A DNA stretch of 64,000 nt. Origin: JBEBGV01 sp040081265. Its GTDB lineage: Bacteria; Acidobacteriota; Vicinamibacteria; Vicinamibacterales; UBA2999. The notes under the pieces were generated by a model, which was not told where the DNA came from, ran no database searches, and was given only the letters and a program-made list of their open reading frames with translations. Position numbers and translations under genes: made by a program. Shown here piece after piece: positions 25,225-34,379 of this stretch. Where the stretch lies: contig JBEBGV010000008.1 of the NCBI GenBank assembly GCA_040081265.1, positions 1 to 64,000 on the forward strand, written 5' to 3'. Positions within the stretch are counted from its first letter, which is position 1. Every line of letters begins with the position of its first letter.

Positions 25225-25545
25225 CTATTCGTCGTAGTCTTCCTTGGGCAGACCTTCGAGTTCCTCCAGCAGCACCAGGCCTCGCTGAGAGGGAATCTCG
25301 AAGCGTTTGCCGCACGTCTTACAGGTCACGTCATCATCGACCCGGATGAGGTAGTCCTTTGACTTCGCGAAGATGGCGCGATCCCGGGCATCGGCACCAG
25401 AGGGCACCGAGGCTTTCTTGGTTCTGCGCATCCACCGGATGCTGTAGTCGTTGGTGCGCCGGCAGCGAGGGCATTGAAAACTCGCTGGCCGCTGCTCAGG
25501 TTTCTCGGTAAAGAACTGACGTTCGTCCACGACTGCAGCGTACAC
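25225..25545 (-). CDS. Hypothetical protein with two CxxC zinc knuckles
   Basis: 106 residues. CPRC near the start and CKTC in the second half probably bind one zinc; the middle is basic and the end acidic (EGLPKEDYDE). Start may be GTG 25545 or GTG 25530. It is divergent from lon. I do not recognise a named family. Confidence 0.65.
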   Translation of the reverse strand: MYAAVVDERQFFTEKPEQRPASFQCPRCRRTNDYSIRWMRRTKKASVPSGADARDRAIFAKSKDYLIRVDDDVTCKTCGKRFEIPSQRGLVLLEELEGLPKEDYDE

Positions 25546-25602
25546 GAAGTCGCGTGTGCGGCCTCACGTCACGCTGATATAGTGGCAGACGCCCCCGCTG
25601 AC

Positions 25603-27933
25603 ATGCCCGAGCCCGCCGCCGCGCTCCCCAAGGAGCTGCCCGTTCTTCCGCTTCGCCGGACCGTCGCGTTTCCGCTCACGCTTCAGCCGCTGGCGGTCAA
25701 CCGCCCGCTGTCGATCGAGTCGGTGAACCGCGCGCTCGGTGGCGATCGCCACATCCTGCTCCTGCTCCAGGACGCCGACGATGAGGATCCGACGCCAGAG
25801 CATCTCCGGAAGGTCGGGACCGTCGGCATCATCCGGCAGATGGCCAAGGCGCCTTCGGGTCTGAACATCATCATCGAAGGCGCAGCGCGGGTGACGGTAG
25901 ACCTGGTGACGCGCACCGGCACCACGATGACCGCGCAGGTCACGCCCCTTCCGGAATCGTCGGAACGGACCATCGAGGTCGACGCGCACGTCCGCCGCAT
26001 CCACGAGCTGATCGATCGCGCCCTCTCCCTGGCCACGGGCCTCTCGGAAGAACTCCGGGCCGTGGTCATGAACATCGAGGATCCGCTGCGCCTCTGCTAT
26101 GTGCTGGCCACGCTGCTCGACATGAAGGCGGCCGACAAGCAGGCGCTGCTCGAAGAACAGAGCCTCGTCAAGAAACTGCAGATGGTCTCGACCGAGCTGA
26201 CTCGCGAGATCTCGCTCCTCGAGCTCAAGGGGAAGATCGAGTCACAGGCCCAGCAGGAAATGACCGACGCTCAGCGTCAGTACTATCTGCGCCAGCAGCT
26301 CAAGGCGATTCAACAGGAACTCGGAGAAGGCGAAGGCAACGACATCGCGGACGTTCGCCGGCGTGTCGAGGAGGCGAAACTTCCGGAGGCGGTCAACACA
26401 GTCGCCATGCGGGAGGTCGACCGCCTCTCGCATACCAGCCAGTCCTCCCCGGAATACCAGATGCTGCGCACATATCTGGACTGGGTCCTCGATGTTCCGT
26501 GGAGCGTCACCACGGAGGATCGTCTCGACCCGGTCGAGGCGCGTCGCGTCCTCGATGAGGACCACTATGGCCTCGACAAGGTCAAGGAACGGATCGTCGA
26601 GTACCTGGCCGTCCGCAAGCTGAAGGGCGACATGAAGGGGCCCATCCTCTGCTTTGTCGGGCCTCCCGGTGTGGGCAAGACCTCTCTCGGTCAGTCCATT
26701 GCGCGGGCCATGTCGCGCAAGTTCGTCCGAATCTCGCTCGGTGGTGTCCGTGACGAAGCCGAGATTCGCGGGCATCGTCGAACCTATATCGGTTCGATCC
26801 CGGGCCGCATCGTTCAGGCGCTGAAGCAGACGGGGTCGATGAACCCCGTATTCATGCTGGACGAGATCGACAAGATGGCCGCCGGCTTCCAGGGAGATCC
26901 AGCCGCTGCCCTGCTCGAGGTGCTCGATCCGGCGCAGAATCATACGTTCCGTGATCACTATCTCGAGGTGCCGGTCGACCTGTCCCGGGTTCTCTTCATT
27001 GCGACCGCCAATCAGCTTGGAACCGTCCAGCCGGCGCTCCTCGACCGCATGGAGATCATCTCGCTCGGCGGCTACAGCGAAGAAGAGAAGGTCCACATTG
27101 CGCGGCGGTACCTCCTGCCCCGCCAGATCCTGGAGCATGGGTTGCAGCCCGGCACCCTCGAGCTCAGCGACGCAACACTCCGCCTGGTGATTTCTGAGTA
27201 CACCCGCGAGGCCGGGGTCCGAAACCTCGAGCGACAGCTGGGGGCCATCGCCCGCAAAGTCGCGGCGAAGGTGGCCGGCGGAGCGACTGGGCCGGTTGTC
27301 GTACAACCCGACCAGGTCGACGACTATCTGGGGCCGGCCCGATTCAAGAAAGAGGTAGCCTTTCGAACCTCGCGGCCGGGAGTGGCGACTGGCGTCGCCT
27401 GGACCGAGGTGGGCGGCGACGTCCTTTTTATCGAAGCCACCTTGCTTCCAGGGGGAAACCAGAACATTATTCTGACGGGCCAGCTCGGGAGTGTCATGCA
27501 GGAGTCGGCCCGAGCGGCATTGAGTCACATTCGGGCAAACGCCCAGTCTCTTGGGGTCGCTCCGGAGTTTCTGTCCCAGCACGATCTGCACATCCATGTT
27601 CCCGCCGGTGCCATCCCGAAGGACGGGCCGTCGGCGGGCGTGACCATGGCCACAGCGATTCTTTCAGCCGTCAAACGGGTGCCTGTCCGTGAGGATGTGG
27701 CGATGACCGGCGAAATCACGCTGAGCGGCCTCGTGCTGCCCGTGGGGGGCATTCGGGAAAAGGCGCTGGCGGCGAGACGGTTCGGGATCAAGACCTTCAT
27801 CCTGCCCGCACTCAATGCGCCTGACGTGGCAGAACTCCCGGAAGAAGTGAAGCACGACATGACGTTCGTGCCGGTTGAAACGCTCGAGCAGGTGACAGCG
27901 GTGGCCTTTGCTGCCGATGCACCGCATTCGTGA
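25603..27933 (+). CDS. lon: ATP-dependent Lon protease (LonA)
   Basis: Cytoplasmic AAA+ protease for misfolded and regulatory proteins. About 776 residues: N-terminal LAN domain from LPVLPLRRTVAFP, a coiled middle, the AAA+ module with Walker A GPPGVGKT near 353 and Walker B FMLDEIDK, and the protease domain with catalytic serine in KDGPSAG (near 676) and lysine in REKALAA (near 719). ATG 25603 and GTG 25582 are both possible starts; neither has a strong ribosome site. Confidence 0.97.
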   Translation: MPEPAAALPKELPVLPLRRTVAFPLTLQPLAVNRPLSIESVNRALGGDRHILLLLQDADDEDPTPEHLRKVGTVGIIRQMAKAPSGLNIIIEGAARVTVDLVTRTGTTMTAQVTPLPESSERTIEVDAHVRRIHELIDRALSLATGLSEELRAVVMNIEDPLRLCYVLATLLDMKAADKQALLEEQSLVKKLQMVSTELTREISLLELKGKIESQAQQEMTDAQRQYYLRQQLKAIQQELGEGEGNDIADVRRRVEEAKLPEAVNTVAMREVDRLSHTSQSSPEYQMLRTYLDWVLDVPWSVTTEDRLDPVEARRVLDEDHYGLDKVKERIVEYLAVRKLKGDMKGPILCFVGPPGVGKTSLGQSIARAMSRKFVRISLGGVRDEAEIRGHRRTYIGSIPGRIVQALKQTGSMNPVFMLDEIDKMAAGFQGDPAAALLEVLDPAQNHTFRDHYLEVPVDLSRVLFIATANQLGTVQPALLDRMEIISLGGYSEEEKVHIARRYLLPRQILEHGLQPGTLELSDATLRLVISEYTREAGVRNLERQLGAIARKVAAKVAGGATGPVVVQPDQVDDYLGPARFKKEVAFRTSRPGVATGVAWTEVGGDVLFIEATLLPGGNQNIILTGQLGSVMQESARAALSHIRANAQSLGVAPEFLSQHDLHIHVPAGAIPKDGPSAGVTMATAILSAVKRVPVREDVAMTGEITLSGLVLPVGGIREKALAARRFGIKTFILPALNAPDVAELPEEVKHDMTFVPVETLEQVTAVAFAADAPHS

Positions 27934-27943
27934 AGGGCAATAA

Positions 27944-29113
27944 GTGGCAGCAGCGATTGTGTTTTACGTCTCGGGACATGGGTTCGGTCACGCGTCGCGG
28001 TCGATCGAGGTCATCAATGCGATTCTCGCCAAGCGTCCCGAGACGCGCATCGGCGTGCGCACGTCGGCTCCCCGCTGGCTCTTTGACCTTACGGTCAAGG
28101 GGAAGGTCGCCTTCAGCACCCTCGAGTGCGACACCGGCGTCGTCCAGGTTGACGCGCTGACGCTGGACGAAGCGGATTCCATCCGCCGCGCGTCGGCCTT
28201 CCACTCTGACCTGGTCACCCGCGCTGCGTCTGAAACGCGCATGCTGCGTGAACTGGGCGCGGGCCTGATCGTCGGCGACATTCCCCCGCTGGCGTTCGCC
28301 GTGGGTGGCTCTGCCGGCATTCCATCGGTGGCCATCGGCAACTTCACCTGGGACTGGGTGTATGCCGACTATCCACGGGTGCGTCTGGCCCCCTCCCTTC
28401 TCCCCGCGATCCGCGCGGCCTACGGCAAGGTGTCGATCTCGCTCAGGCTTCCCCTGCACGGCGGGTTCGAGAACATGAACAACGTCACCGACATTCCCTT
28501 CATCGCCCGGCACGCGTCGCGCACGAAGGAAGAAGTGTGTAAGGCGTTGAAGATTCCGACCGACAAGCCCATCGTGCTCGCCTCGTTCGGCGGATACGGG
28601 CTCCCGGGCCTGGACACCGACCTGCTGGCCAAGTTCAAGAAATACACGGTCATCATGACCGCCAACGTGCCGTCCACACGGGCCCGCAAGGAGACCGCAG
28701 TGGCGGAGCGCAAGGGCTCCTTCGTCAGCATCAACGAAGAAGGGATGTACGACGTTGGGGTGCGCTACGAGGATCTGGTGGGTGCGGCCGAGGTCGTCGT
28801 CAGCAAACCCGGCTACGGCATCATCTCCGAGTGCATCGCCAACGACGCCTCGCTGCTCTACACCTCACGCGGGCACTTCCCGGAATACGACGTGCTCGTC
28901 GATGAGATGCCGAAGTACCTGCGAACGGCGTTCATCTCCCACGACGACCTCTTTGCGTGCAAGTGGGAGTCGGCCATCGACAAGCTGCTGGCGCAGCCGA
29001 AGATCAAGAAGAAGGCCGAGACCAATGGAGCCGACGTGGCGGCTGATATCCTGCTGAAGGCGCTTGATAAGCCGCCGAAGAAGCCGCGCGGCCGTCCGAA
29101 GGCAAAGGCGTAG
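27944..29113 (+). CDS. Glycosyltransferase-like protein (GT-B fold, arabinokinase N-terminal type)
   Basis: 389 residues. The opening VFYVSGHGFGHASRS and a later SKPGYGIISECIAN resemble MurG/UGT-type GT-B proteins and in particular the N-terminal half of plant-type L-arabinokinases, without their kinase half. The C-terminus is lysine/arginine-rich (PPKKPRGRPKAKA). GTG 27944 has AAGGG 8 bases upstream and lies 10 bases after lon, so cotranscription with lon is likely. Donor and acceptor unknown. Confidence 0.75.
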   Translation: MAAAIVFYVSGHGFGHASRSIEVINAILAKRPETRIGVRTSAPRWLFDLTVKGKVAFSTLECDTGVVQVDALTLDEADSIRRASAFHSDLVTRAASETRMLRELGAGLIVGDIPPLAFAVGGSAGIPSVAIGNFTWDWVYADYPRVRLAPSLLPAIRAAYGKVSISLRLPLHGGFENMNNVTDIPFIARHASRTKEEVCKALKIPTDKPIVLASFGGYGLPGLDTDLLAKFKKYTVIMTANVPSTRARKETAVAERKGSFVSINEEGMYDVGVRYEDLVGAAEVVVSKPGYGIISECIANDASLLYTSRGHFPEYDVLVDEMPKYLRTAFISHDDLFACKWESAIDKLLAQPKIKKKAETNGADVAADILLKALDKPPKKPRGRPKAKA

Positions 29114-29140
29114 ACCGGCGGGCCCGGCCCGCCCTACGAG
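29114..29140. repeat. GC-rich palindrome between convergent genes (dispersed repeat copy 1)
   Basis: GGCGGGCC and GGCCCGCC (29117-29133) form a hairpin between two convergent genes and may terminate both. Read on the minus strand it starts CGTAGGGCGGG, with the TAG of the PmtA-like gene inside. The same sequence pattern recurs at 52612-52640. Confidence 0.6.
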
Positions 29141-29829
29141 GTCTTCGGATTGATGTAGGTCACGACCGACCAGAACCGTGCAGCATGGATATGGTGCACG
29201 GTTGCCGACTGCAGGTCGGCCTGAGCCAGGAACTCACTCAAGTCGAAGTCCGACTTGAATCCGATGTGCACGGTCAGCGGAGCGATCAGCCGCTCGAGCC
29301 GCGACAGGATGAAGTTCTCGCTCTTGAAGTGGTTCACGAAGATGATCTTGCCGCCGGGGCGGCAGACCCGTCGCATCTCGCGGACGACCGTCAACGGGTC
29401 CGATACCACGTTGATCAGGTACGGCGCGTACACGATGTCGAAACTGCTTTCCGGGAAGGTCAGCGACGCCGCATCCATTTCAAGGAGGCGCACGTTCCGC
29501 AGACCGGCCTGAGCGACCCGCTCCCGTGCAATTTCGAGCATCGACGTCGACAGGTCGATGCCGGTGACGGTGCAGGTGGGCGGATAGATGGTGGTGTTCA
29601 TCCCCGTGCCAACCCCCACCTCGAGGATGCGATCACCGGGCTGAATGTCCATCTGCTGATGGGCCAGCATGCGGCCGGCGTTCAGCGAACGACCGAAGAA
29701 GATGTCGTAACTCTTGGCGATCTTCTCGTAAACCCCGGCAACGAAATCGTTCTCAACCGCGATCGCTGACAGTGCACGGGTGCCAGCGTCAGATGCAAAC
29801 TCGTCCTGCTCGCGTTCGAACAATGCCAT
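29134..29829 (-). CDS. SAM-dependent methyltransferase, PmtA-like (phospholipid N-methyltransferase)
   Basis: 231-residue class I methyltransferase with SAM motif ILEVGVGTGMNT, the acidic loop GIDLSTSML and a post-motif YAPYLINVVSDP. The segment preceding motif I (YDIFFGRSLNAGR) resembles bacterial PmtA enzymes that methylate phosphatidylethanolamine toward phosphatidylcholine. A quinone or other lipid methyltransferase remains possible. Its TAG stop lies inside a GC-rich palindrome. Confidence 0.75.
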   Translation of the reverse strand: MALFEREQDEFASDAGTRALSAIAVENDFVAGVYEKIAKSYDIFFGRSLNAGRMLAHQQMDIQPGDRILEVGVGTGMNTTIYPPTCTVTGIDLSTSMLEIARERVAQAGLRNVRLLEMDAASLTFPESSFDIVYAPYLINVVSDPLTVVREMRRVCRPGGKIIFVNHFKSENFILSRLERLIAPLTVHIGFKSDFDLSEFLAQADLQSATVHHIHAARFWSVVTYINPKTS

Positions 29830-29931
29830 TCGGTCGCCTCAGCCTGCTCCGTGCCAGGCGTGTGCCTGCCTAAATCCGGGGGGCATCGGCACTATAGCGT
29901 CCGCATGAGCCCTCCGACAAGTGCCAAACGA

Positions 29932-31779
29932 TCAGGGCTTTGGCCCCTTGCCCAGTACTGAAAGGACGTCAACCACCGACTGGGGGCGCCCGGGAGGGGT
30001 CACCACGTGAAGTCCGCTGACCATCCCACGGACCCTGGCCGCGATCTCGGCGGCAATACGCACCCCCTCACCCGCTTCGGCCGTGGCAGTTCCTGACCGT
30101 TGCAGGCGATCGAGCAGCGCCATGGGGACGCGTGTCTCGGGAATCTCGTTGGCCACGAACTCGGCGTGCTGGGCGCTGTCGAACGGCCAGATCGACGCCA
30201 CAATCGGCAGCCCGAAGGGCGTGAGCCTGGGCATGAGGCGTTCAAACGCCTCGACGTCGAAGACTGGGGTCGTGATGACAAACTCCGCACCAGCCTCGAC
30301 CTTGTATTCAAAGCGCCGCACCTGCTCGTCCAGGTCGTCGGCCGAGGGGTTGACCTGCACGCCGATGTGAAACGCGCTCGGCGCTCCGATGCTCTGCCCC
30401 CCGATGTCGACACCTTCGTTCAATCGCCGTACGGCATTGGTGAGGCCGACCGAATCGACGTCGAACACCGAGGTCGCATCGGCATAGTCACCAACTGGGG
30501 CGACGTCCCCCGTCACCAGCATCAGGTTCCGGATACCCATCGCATGGGCACCGAGGAGGTCGGACTCCATCCCCAGAAGATTGCGGTCGCGACAGTGGTA
30601 TTGCAGCACGACCTCGATACCGGCCAGCTGCTGGACCAGGACGGCGAGCGCCTGAGCGCTCATCCGCGCGCCGCGAGGACCGTCGGGAATGAGGAGCACA
30701 TCCACGCCATGTGCCTGCAGCGCCCGCGCCCGCTCGAGGACCCCCACAGTCGTATGGCCCTTGGGCGGAACGAGTTCAGCCATCGTCACAAATCGACGGT
30801 CGGCGAATGCGCGGGCGAGGGACGAGCGCTCGGCTCGTGGAACGACAGGGGCAGACACGGCAGCGACGCTGACGACCGGCGTTCGCGGCGGAACCGACAC
30901 GCGCCGCGCCCCCTCCCGTCCGACTGACGCCTTGATCTGCCGGATGTGCTCGGGGGTGGTACCGCAGCACCCTCCCACGAGCCGGACACCAGAAGCCACA
31001 AACCGCCTGGCGTACGACGCCATGTATTCGGGCGAGGTGAGGTAGATGTTGCGCCCATCGATATCGCGGGGCCGGCCGGCGTTGGGCTGGGCCGACAGCG
31101 GCAGGCCCGCGGCGCTGGCGATCCGCTCAATGGTCTCGAGCATGGGCGCGGGACCGATACTGCAGTTAATCCCGATCACATCGGGACCGTAGGCGGCGAG
31201 AGCGGGCGCAAACTGCTCCGGAGGCGTGCCGTCGAGACTGCTGCCGTCTTCGGCGGTGGTCATCTGCGCGACGATGGGGCGGTCAGAGACACTGCGTACA
31301 GCGGCGATAGCCGCACCGACCTCGGTCAGATCACGGAAGGTTTCGAGGATGAAGAGATCGACCCCACCATCGGCCAGCGCCTGGGCCTGCTCGCGGAAGT
31401 AGCCCTCGGCCTCCTCCTTGCCCATTCGTCCCCACGGCTCGATGCGGATACCCAGCGGGCCAAGGGCGCCGGCGACGTAGGCGCGGTTGCTGGCTGCCTG
31501 TCTGGCCAGGTTCGCCCCGGCACGATTGATCTCACCCACCTGACCCGCCAGACCGAACCCGCGCAGCTTGATGCGGTTGGCGCCAAAGGTGTTGGTTTCA
31601 ATGACGTCCGCGCCCGCCCGCACATACTCCCGGTGCACGTCGACGACGCGGGCAGCGTCGGTGAGATTGAGTGCGTCGAAACAGCGGTTGACGAAGACGC
31701 CCCTGGCATAGAGCATCGTCCCCATCGCCCCGTCGCAGACGAGCACGCGCGAGGCGAGCGCTTCGAGGAAAGGAATCAG
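29932..31779 (-). CDS. Bifunctional homocysteine S-methyltransferase / methylenetetrahydrofolate reductase
   Basis: Two-domain protein linking one-carbon reduction to methionine synthesis. N-terminal homocysteine methyltransferase: DGAMGTMLY, zinc cysteines in GINCSIGP and GGCCGTTPEH. From about residue 310 a MetF-type TIM barrel follows (TMAELVPPKG, NLMLVTGD). The start is uncertain: family proteins need the LIPFLEALASRVLV helix, yet the only codon there overlapping the nuoI stop is CTG 31779 (CTGA). GTG 31746 would lose that helix and GTG 31812 would overlap nuoI by 37 bases. Confidence 0.9.
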   Translation of the reverse strand: MIPFLEALASRVLVCDGAMGTMLYARGVFVNRCFDALNLTDAARVVDVHREYVRAGADVIETNTFGANRIKLRGFGLAGQVGEINRAGANLARQAASNRAYVAGALGPLGIRIEPWGRMGKEEAEGYFREQAQALADGGVDLFILETFRDLTEVGAAIAAVRSVSDRPIVAQMTTAEDGSSLDGTPPEQFAPALAAYGPDVIGINCSIGPAPMLETIERIASAAGLPLSAQPNAGRPRDIDGRNIYLTSPEYMASYARRFVASGVRLVGGCCGTTPEHIRQIKASVGREGARRVSVPPRTPVVSVAAVSAPVVPRAERSSLARAFADRRFVTMAELVPPKGHTTVGVLERARALQAHGVDVLLIPDGPRGARMSAQALAVLVQQLAGIEVVLQYHCRDRNLLGMESDLLGAHAMGIRNLMLVTGDVAPVGDYADATSVFDVDSVGLTNAVRRLNEGVDIGGQSIGAPSAFHIGVQVNPSADDLDEQVRRFEYKVEAGAEFVITTPVFDVEAFERLMPRLTPFGLPIVASIWPFDSAQHAEFVANEIPETRVPMALLDRLQRSGTATAEAGEGVRIAAEIAARVRGMVSGLHVVTPPGRPQSVVDVLSVLGKGPKP

Positions 31780-32216
31780 ATCCCTGGTGCCTTCGCGCCG
31801 TCTGGCGCCGACACCAGCAGGTCGGTCTTGTCCCAGATGAAGTCGTCCTTGCTGTAGACGGCGAGCTCGTAGTCCTTGCCCATGAAGATCGCCGACACCG
31901 GACAGGCCTCTTCGCAGTAGCCGCAGAAGATGCAGCGGGTCTTGTGGATTTGATAGACCTTGGCGTATCTGGGGCCGGCCATGACCGTGCCGTCGTTCTC
32001 CGCCGCCTCGAGATAGATCGCGTCGGCCGGGCACGCCACCGAGCACAGACCGCAGGCGACGCACTTTTCGAGGCCGTTTTCGTCGCGCATCAGCACCTGC
32101 TTGCCGCGAAACTTCGGGAACATCGGAACCTTCTGTTCCGGATAGTTCACCGTGATCGGCTTCTTGAACATGTGCCGGAACGTCGTCGCGAACCCCGTGA
32201 GGAGCGGTCCAATCAT
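31776..32216 (-). CDS. nuoI: NADH-quinone oxidoreductase subunit I-like ferredoxin
   Basis: 146 residues with two 4Fe-4S motifs, CVACGLCSVACP and CIFCGYCEEACP, and the NuoI-type N-terminus TFRHMFKKPITVNYPE. NuoI carries clusters N6a and N6b in complex I. No other nuo gene is near, and the stop overlaps the methyltransferase/MTHFR gene. It could be a displaced complex I subunit or an electron donor to the reductase; the second reading is inference. Confidence 0.88.
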   Translation of the reverse strand: MIGPLLTGFATTFRHMFKKPITVNYPEQKVPMFPKFRGKQVLMRDENGLEKCVACGLCSVACPADAIYLEAAENDGTVMAGPRYAKVYQIHKTRCIFCGYCEEACPVSAIFMGKDYELAVYSKDDFIWDKTDLLVSAPDGAKAPGI

Positions 32217-32250
32217 GGTGTTGATTTTACCCCAAAGGCTACAATGAGGC

Positions 32251-33573
32251 GTGCTCCAGGAACCCAAATTCCTCTCCGCGGAGCAGTTCCTGCTGACGAC
32301 GCTCATCGTCAAGCTGGCGGTCATGGCCGTGCTGGCGACGATGCTGGCGCGCTATTCCCGGTTTCGCCGCATCCTGATCTTCGAGCGCCGCGGGTGGCTC
32401 GAGCGTCTGGTCTTCACGCTTTCGATCGGCATCCCGCTGATGGCCGGCGTCACGGCAAGGCTGCTGCTGAACTACTACGCGGCCGACCTGACGCTCGAAG
32501 GGGCGTTCCTGGCCGGGCTCATCGCCGGTCCCTATGCTGGCGCCCTGGTCGGCCTGATGGTGGCGGCGCCGGCAGGGCTCGCTGGAGAGTTCATCGCGCT
32601 GCCCTTTGCGGTTGGTGCCGGCTTCGCGGGTGGTGGACTGCGCGAGGCGTGCCCGAAGGAAGCGATCTGGCAGTTCACGCCCTTCGTCCTGCTCGATCTG
32701 CCCAAGCATCTGTGGCACATGGTTCGTCGCTTTGAACCCAACTGGCAGGTCATCCTGCTGCTGGCCCCGCTCGGTCTCGAACTGCTCCGTCTCGCGCTCG
32801 GCTCCCGGTTCGGTTCACACCGCCTGTTCTATCTCAGCGCGCCCTCCCCGTGGATGACGCTTCTTGTGGTCCTGGCCGCGGTCCTGGCCGTCGCCACACC
32901 AATCAAGATCTGGAACAGCGCACGCATCGAGCACCGTCTGCAGGAGCAGGACACGCTGCTTCTCGCCGCGAAAATCGAGGTGCTCAAGAGTCAGATCAAT
33001 CCGCACTTCCTCTTCAATACGCTGACCTCTGTCTCGGCGCTGATTCGCTCCGAGCCCGAAACCGCGCGCATGCTGATCACGCGGCTCTCCGGCCTGCTCC
33101 GTCGCCTCCTCCGCAGCCACCAGCACTTCGTGTCGCTCAGAGAAGAACTGGAGTCGATCGACGAGTACCTGGACATCGAGGTGGTGAGATTCGGACCCAA
33201 GCTGCGAGTTGACAAGGCGGTCGACCCCGAGACCCTGCACGTGGTCGTGCCGAGCATGATCCTGCAGCCGCTGGTTGAAAACGCCATCAAGCACGGCCTG
33301 TCGCGTAAGGTCGGCAACGGATCGATCACCATCCGCAGCTGGCGCGACGCCGGACGGGTCATCCTCGAGGTCGAAGACGATGGGATGGGGTTTGTGCTGG
33401 ATCGCCTGAACGAGCCGATGGCGAGCGGCATCGGCCTCTCCAACGTGCGCGAACGCCTGCGGGTGATCTACGGAGCGGCGTATCAACTGACCCTGAGAAG
33501 TGAACCGGGACAAGGCACGACGGCGCGCGTCGAGATTCCCGAGATGTCGGTGGCGGAACGGATCACCGCGTGA
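32251..33573 (+). CDS. LytS-type sensor histidine kinase
   Basis: 440 residues. Several N-terminal membrane segments including a 5TMR-LYT-like region (AGLIAGPYAGALVGLMVAA), then the His_kinase domain with phosphoacceptor H252 in SQINPHFLFNTL, and a C-terminal HATPase with ENAIKHG and GIGLSNVRERL. It starts at GTG 32251, divergent from nuoI by 34 bases. The stop overlaps the regulator start by 4 bases (GTGA), so the two are a coupled two-component pair. Confidence 0.92.
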   Translation: MLQEPKFLSAEQFLLTTLIVKLAVMAVLATMLARYSRFRRILIFERRGWLERLVFTLSIGIPLMAGVTARLLLNYYAADLTLEGAFLAGLIAGPYAGALVGLMVAAPAGLAGEFIALPFAVGAGFAGGGLREACPKEAIWQFTPFVLLDLPKHLWHMVRRFEPNWQVILLLAPLGLELLRLALGSRFGSHRLFYLSAPSPWMTLLVVLAAVLAVATPIKIWNSARIEHRLQEQDTLLLAAKIEVLKSQINPHFLFNTLTSVSALIRSEPETARMLITRLSGLLRRLLRSHQHFVSLREELESIDEYLDIEVVRFGPKLRVDKAVDPETLHVVVPSMILQPLVENAIKHGLSRKVGNGSITIRSWRDAGRVILEVEDDGMGFVLDRLNEPMASGIGLSNVRERLRVIYGAAYQLTLRSEPGQGTTARVEIPEMSVAERITA

Positions 33574-34379
33574 CCCCAGAACCGGTTCGCCCCCTTCGCG
33601 TTCTCGTCGTCGACGACGAGCAGCTGGCGCGCGAGGAACTCTGCTACCAGCTCGACCAGATTGGAGACGTCGAGATCGTCGGCCAGGCCGGCAACGGGAT
33701 CGAGGCCCTCAGCGCCGCCGAGCGGCTCGTACCCGACGTCATGTTCCTGGACATCCAGATGCCGGGGCTGACCGGCTTCGAGGTGGCGCGGCGACTGCTG
33801 GCCCTCGACGGCACCCCGCCAGCCCTGGTGTTTGTGACGGCCTTCGACCAGTACGCCATCGAGGCGTTCGAAGTGAACGCCGTCGACTACCTGCTCAAGC
33901 CGGTCGAGGCGGGCCGCCTCGAGCAGGCGCTCAAGCGGGCTCGCCAGCGTGCCCTTGCGGACCGGCCGGCGGCTGCCAGCCCGGTTGAGCTGACCGAGCA
34001 ACTGGACCGGATCGTGCGGCTGATGGCCGATCGGACCGACCGTCGGGACCAGATCGCCGTCAAGGTTGGGGAGCGGTTCATGCTTGTGCAGTCTGAGGAA
34101 ATCATCTTTGCCTCCCTGGCCGACGAGTCGATTACCATAGTTACAGGCCAGGTTGCCGGTTCGTCGAACTACCGGACACTCGATGACCTTCAGGCGCGGC
34201 TCGATCCCGAGGTGTTCTGGCGTGTGCACCGCTCGCATCTGGTCAACATCAACAAAATCAAGGAGATAGTCCCTTGGTTCAGCAGGAATCTGATCCTCAG
34301 GATGAAGGACGCGAAGGCCACCGAGATACCGGTGAGCCGATCGCAGACCAAACGGCTTCGGGAGTACCTGAAGCTCTGA
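33570..34379 (+). CDS. LytTR-family response regulator
   Basis: 269 residues. Receiver domain with VVDDEQ and phosphoacceptor D61 (VMFLDIQMPG), lysine in LLKPVEAG; C-terminal LytTR DNA-binding domain with WRVHRSHLVNINKI. Partner of the LytS-type kinase upstream. Its last 106 bases also encode the start of signal peptidase I in another frame, with that gene's ribosome site at 34260-34265. Confidence 0.93.
   Translation: MTPEPVRPLRVLVVDDEQLAREELCYQLDQIGDVEIVGQAGNGIEALSAAERLVPDVMFLDIQMPGLTGFEVARRLLALDGTPPALVFVTAFDQYAIEAFEVNAVDYLLKPVEAGRLEQALKRARQRALADRPAAASPVELTEQLDRIVRLMADRTDRRDQIAVKVGERFMLVQSEEIIFASLADESITIVTGQVAGSSNYRTLDDLQARLDPEVFWRVHRSHLVNINKIKEIVPWFSRNLILRMKDAKATEIPVSRSQTKRLREYLKL
34260..34265 (+). 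promoter_or_regulatory. Internal ribosome binding site for lepB
   Basis: AAGGAG lies 8 bases before TTG 34274, inside the LytTR gene. It decides the TTG start of lepB over later GTG codons at 34460 and beyond, which have weaker sites. Confidence 0.6.

Noticed and set aside
26242..27597. Long open frame (451 codons) antisense to lon
   Set aside because: Shadow of lon codon use; no recognisable protein and no ribosome site.
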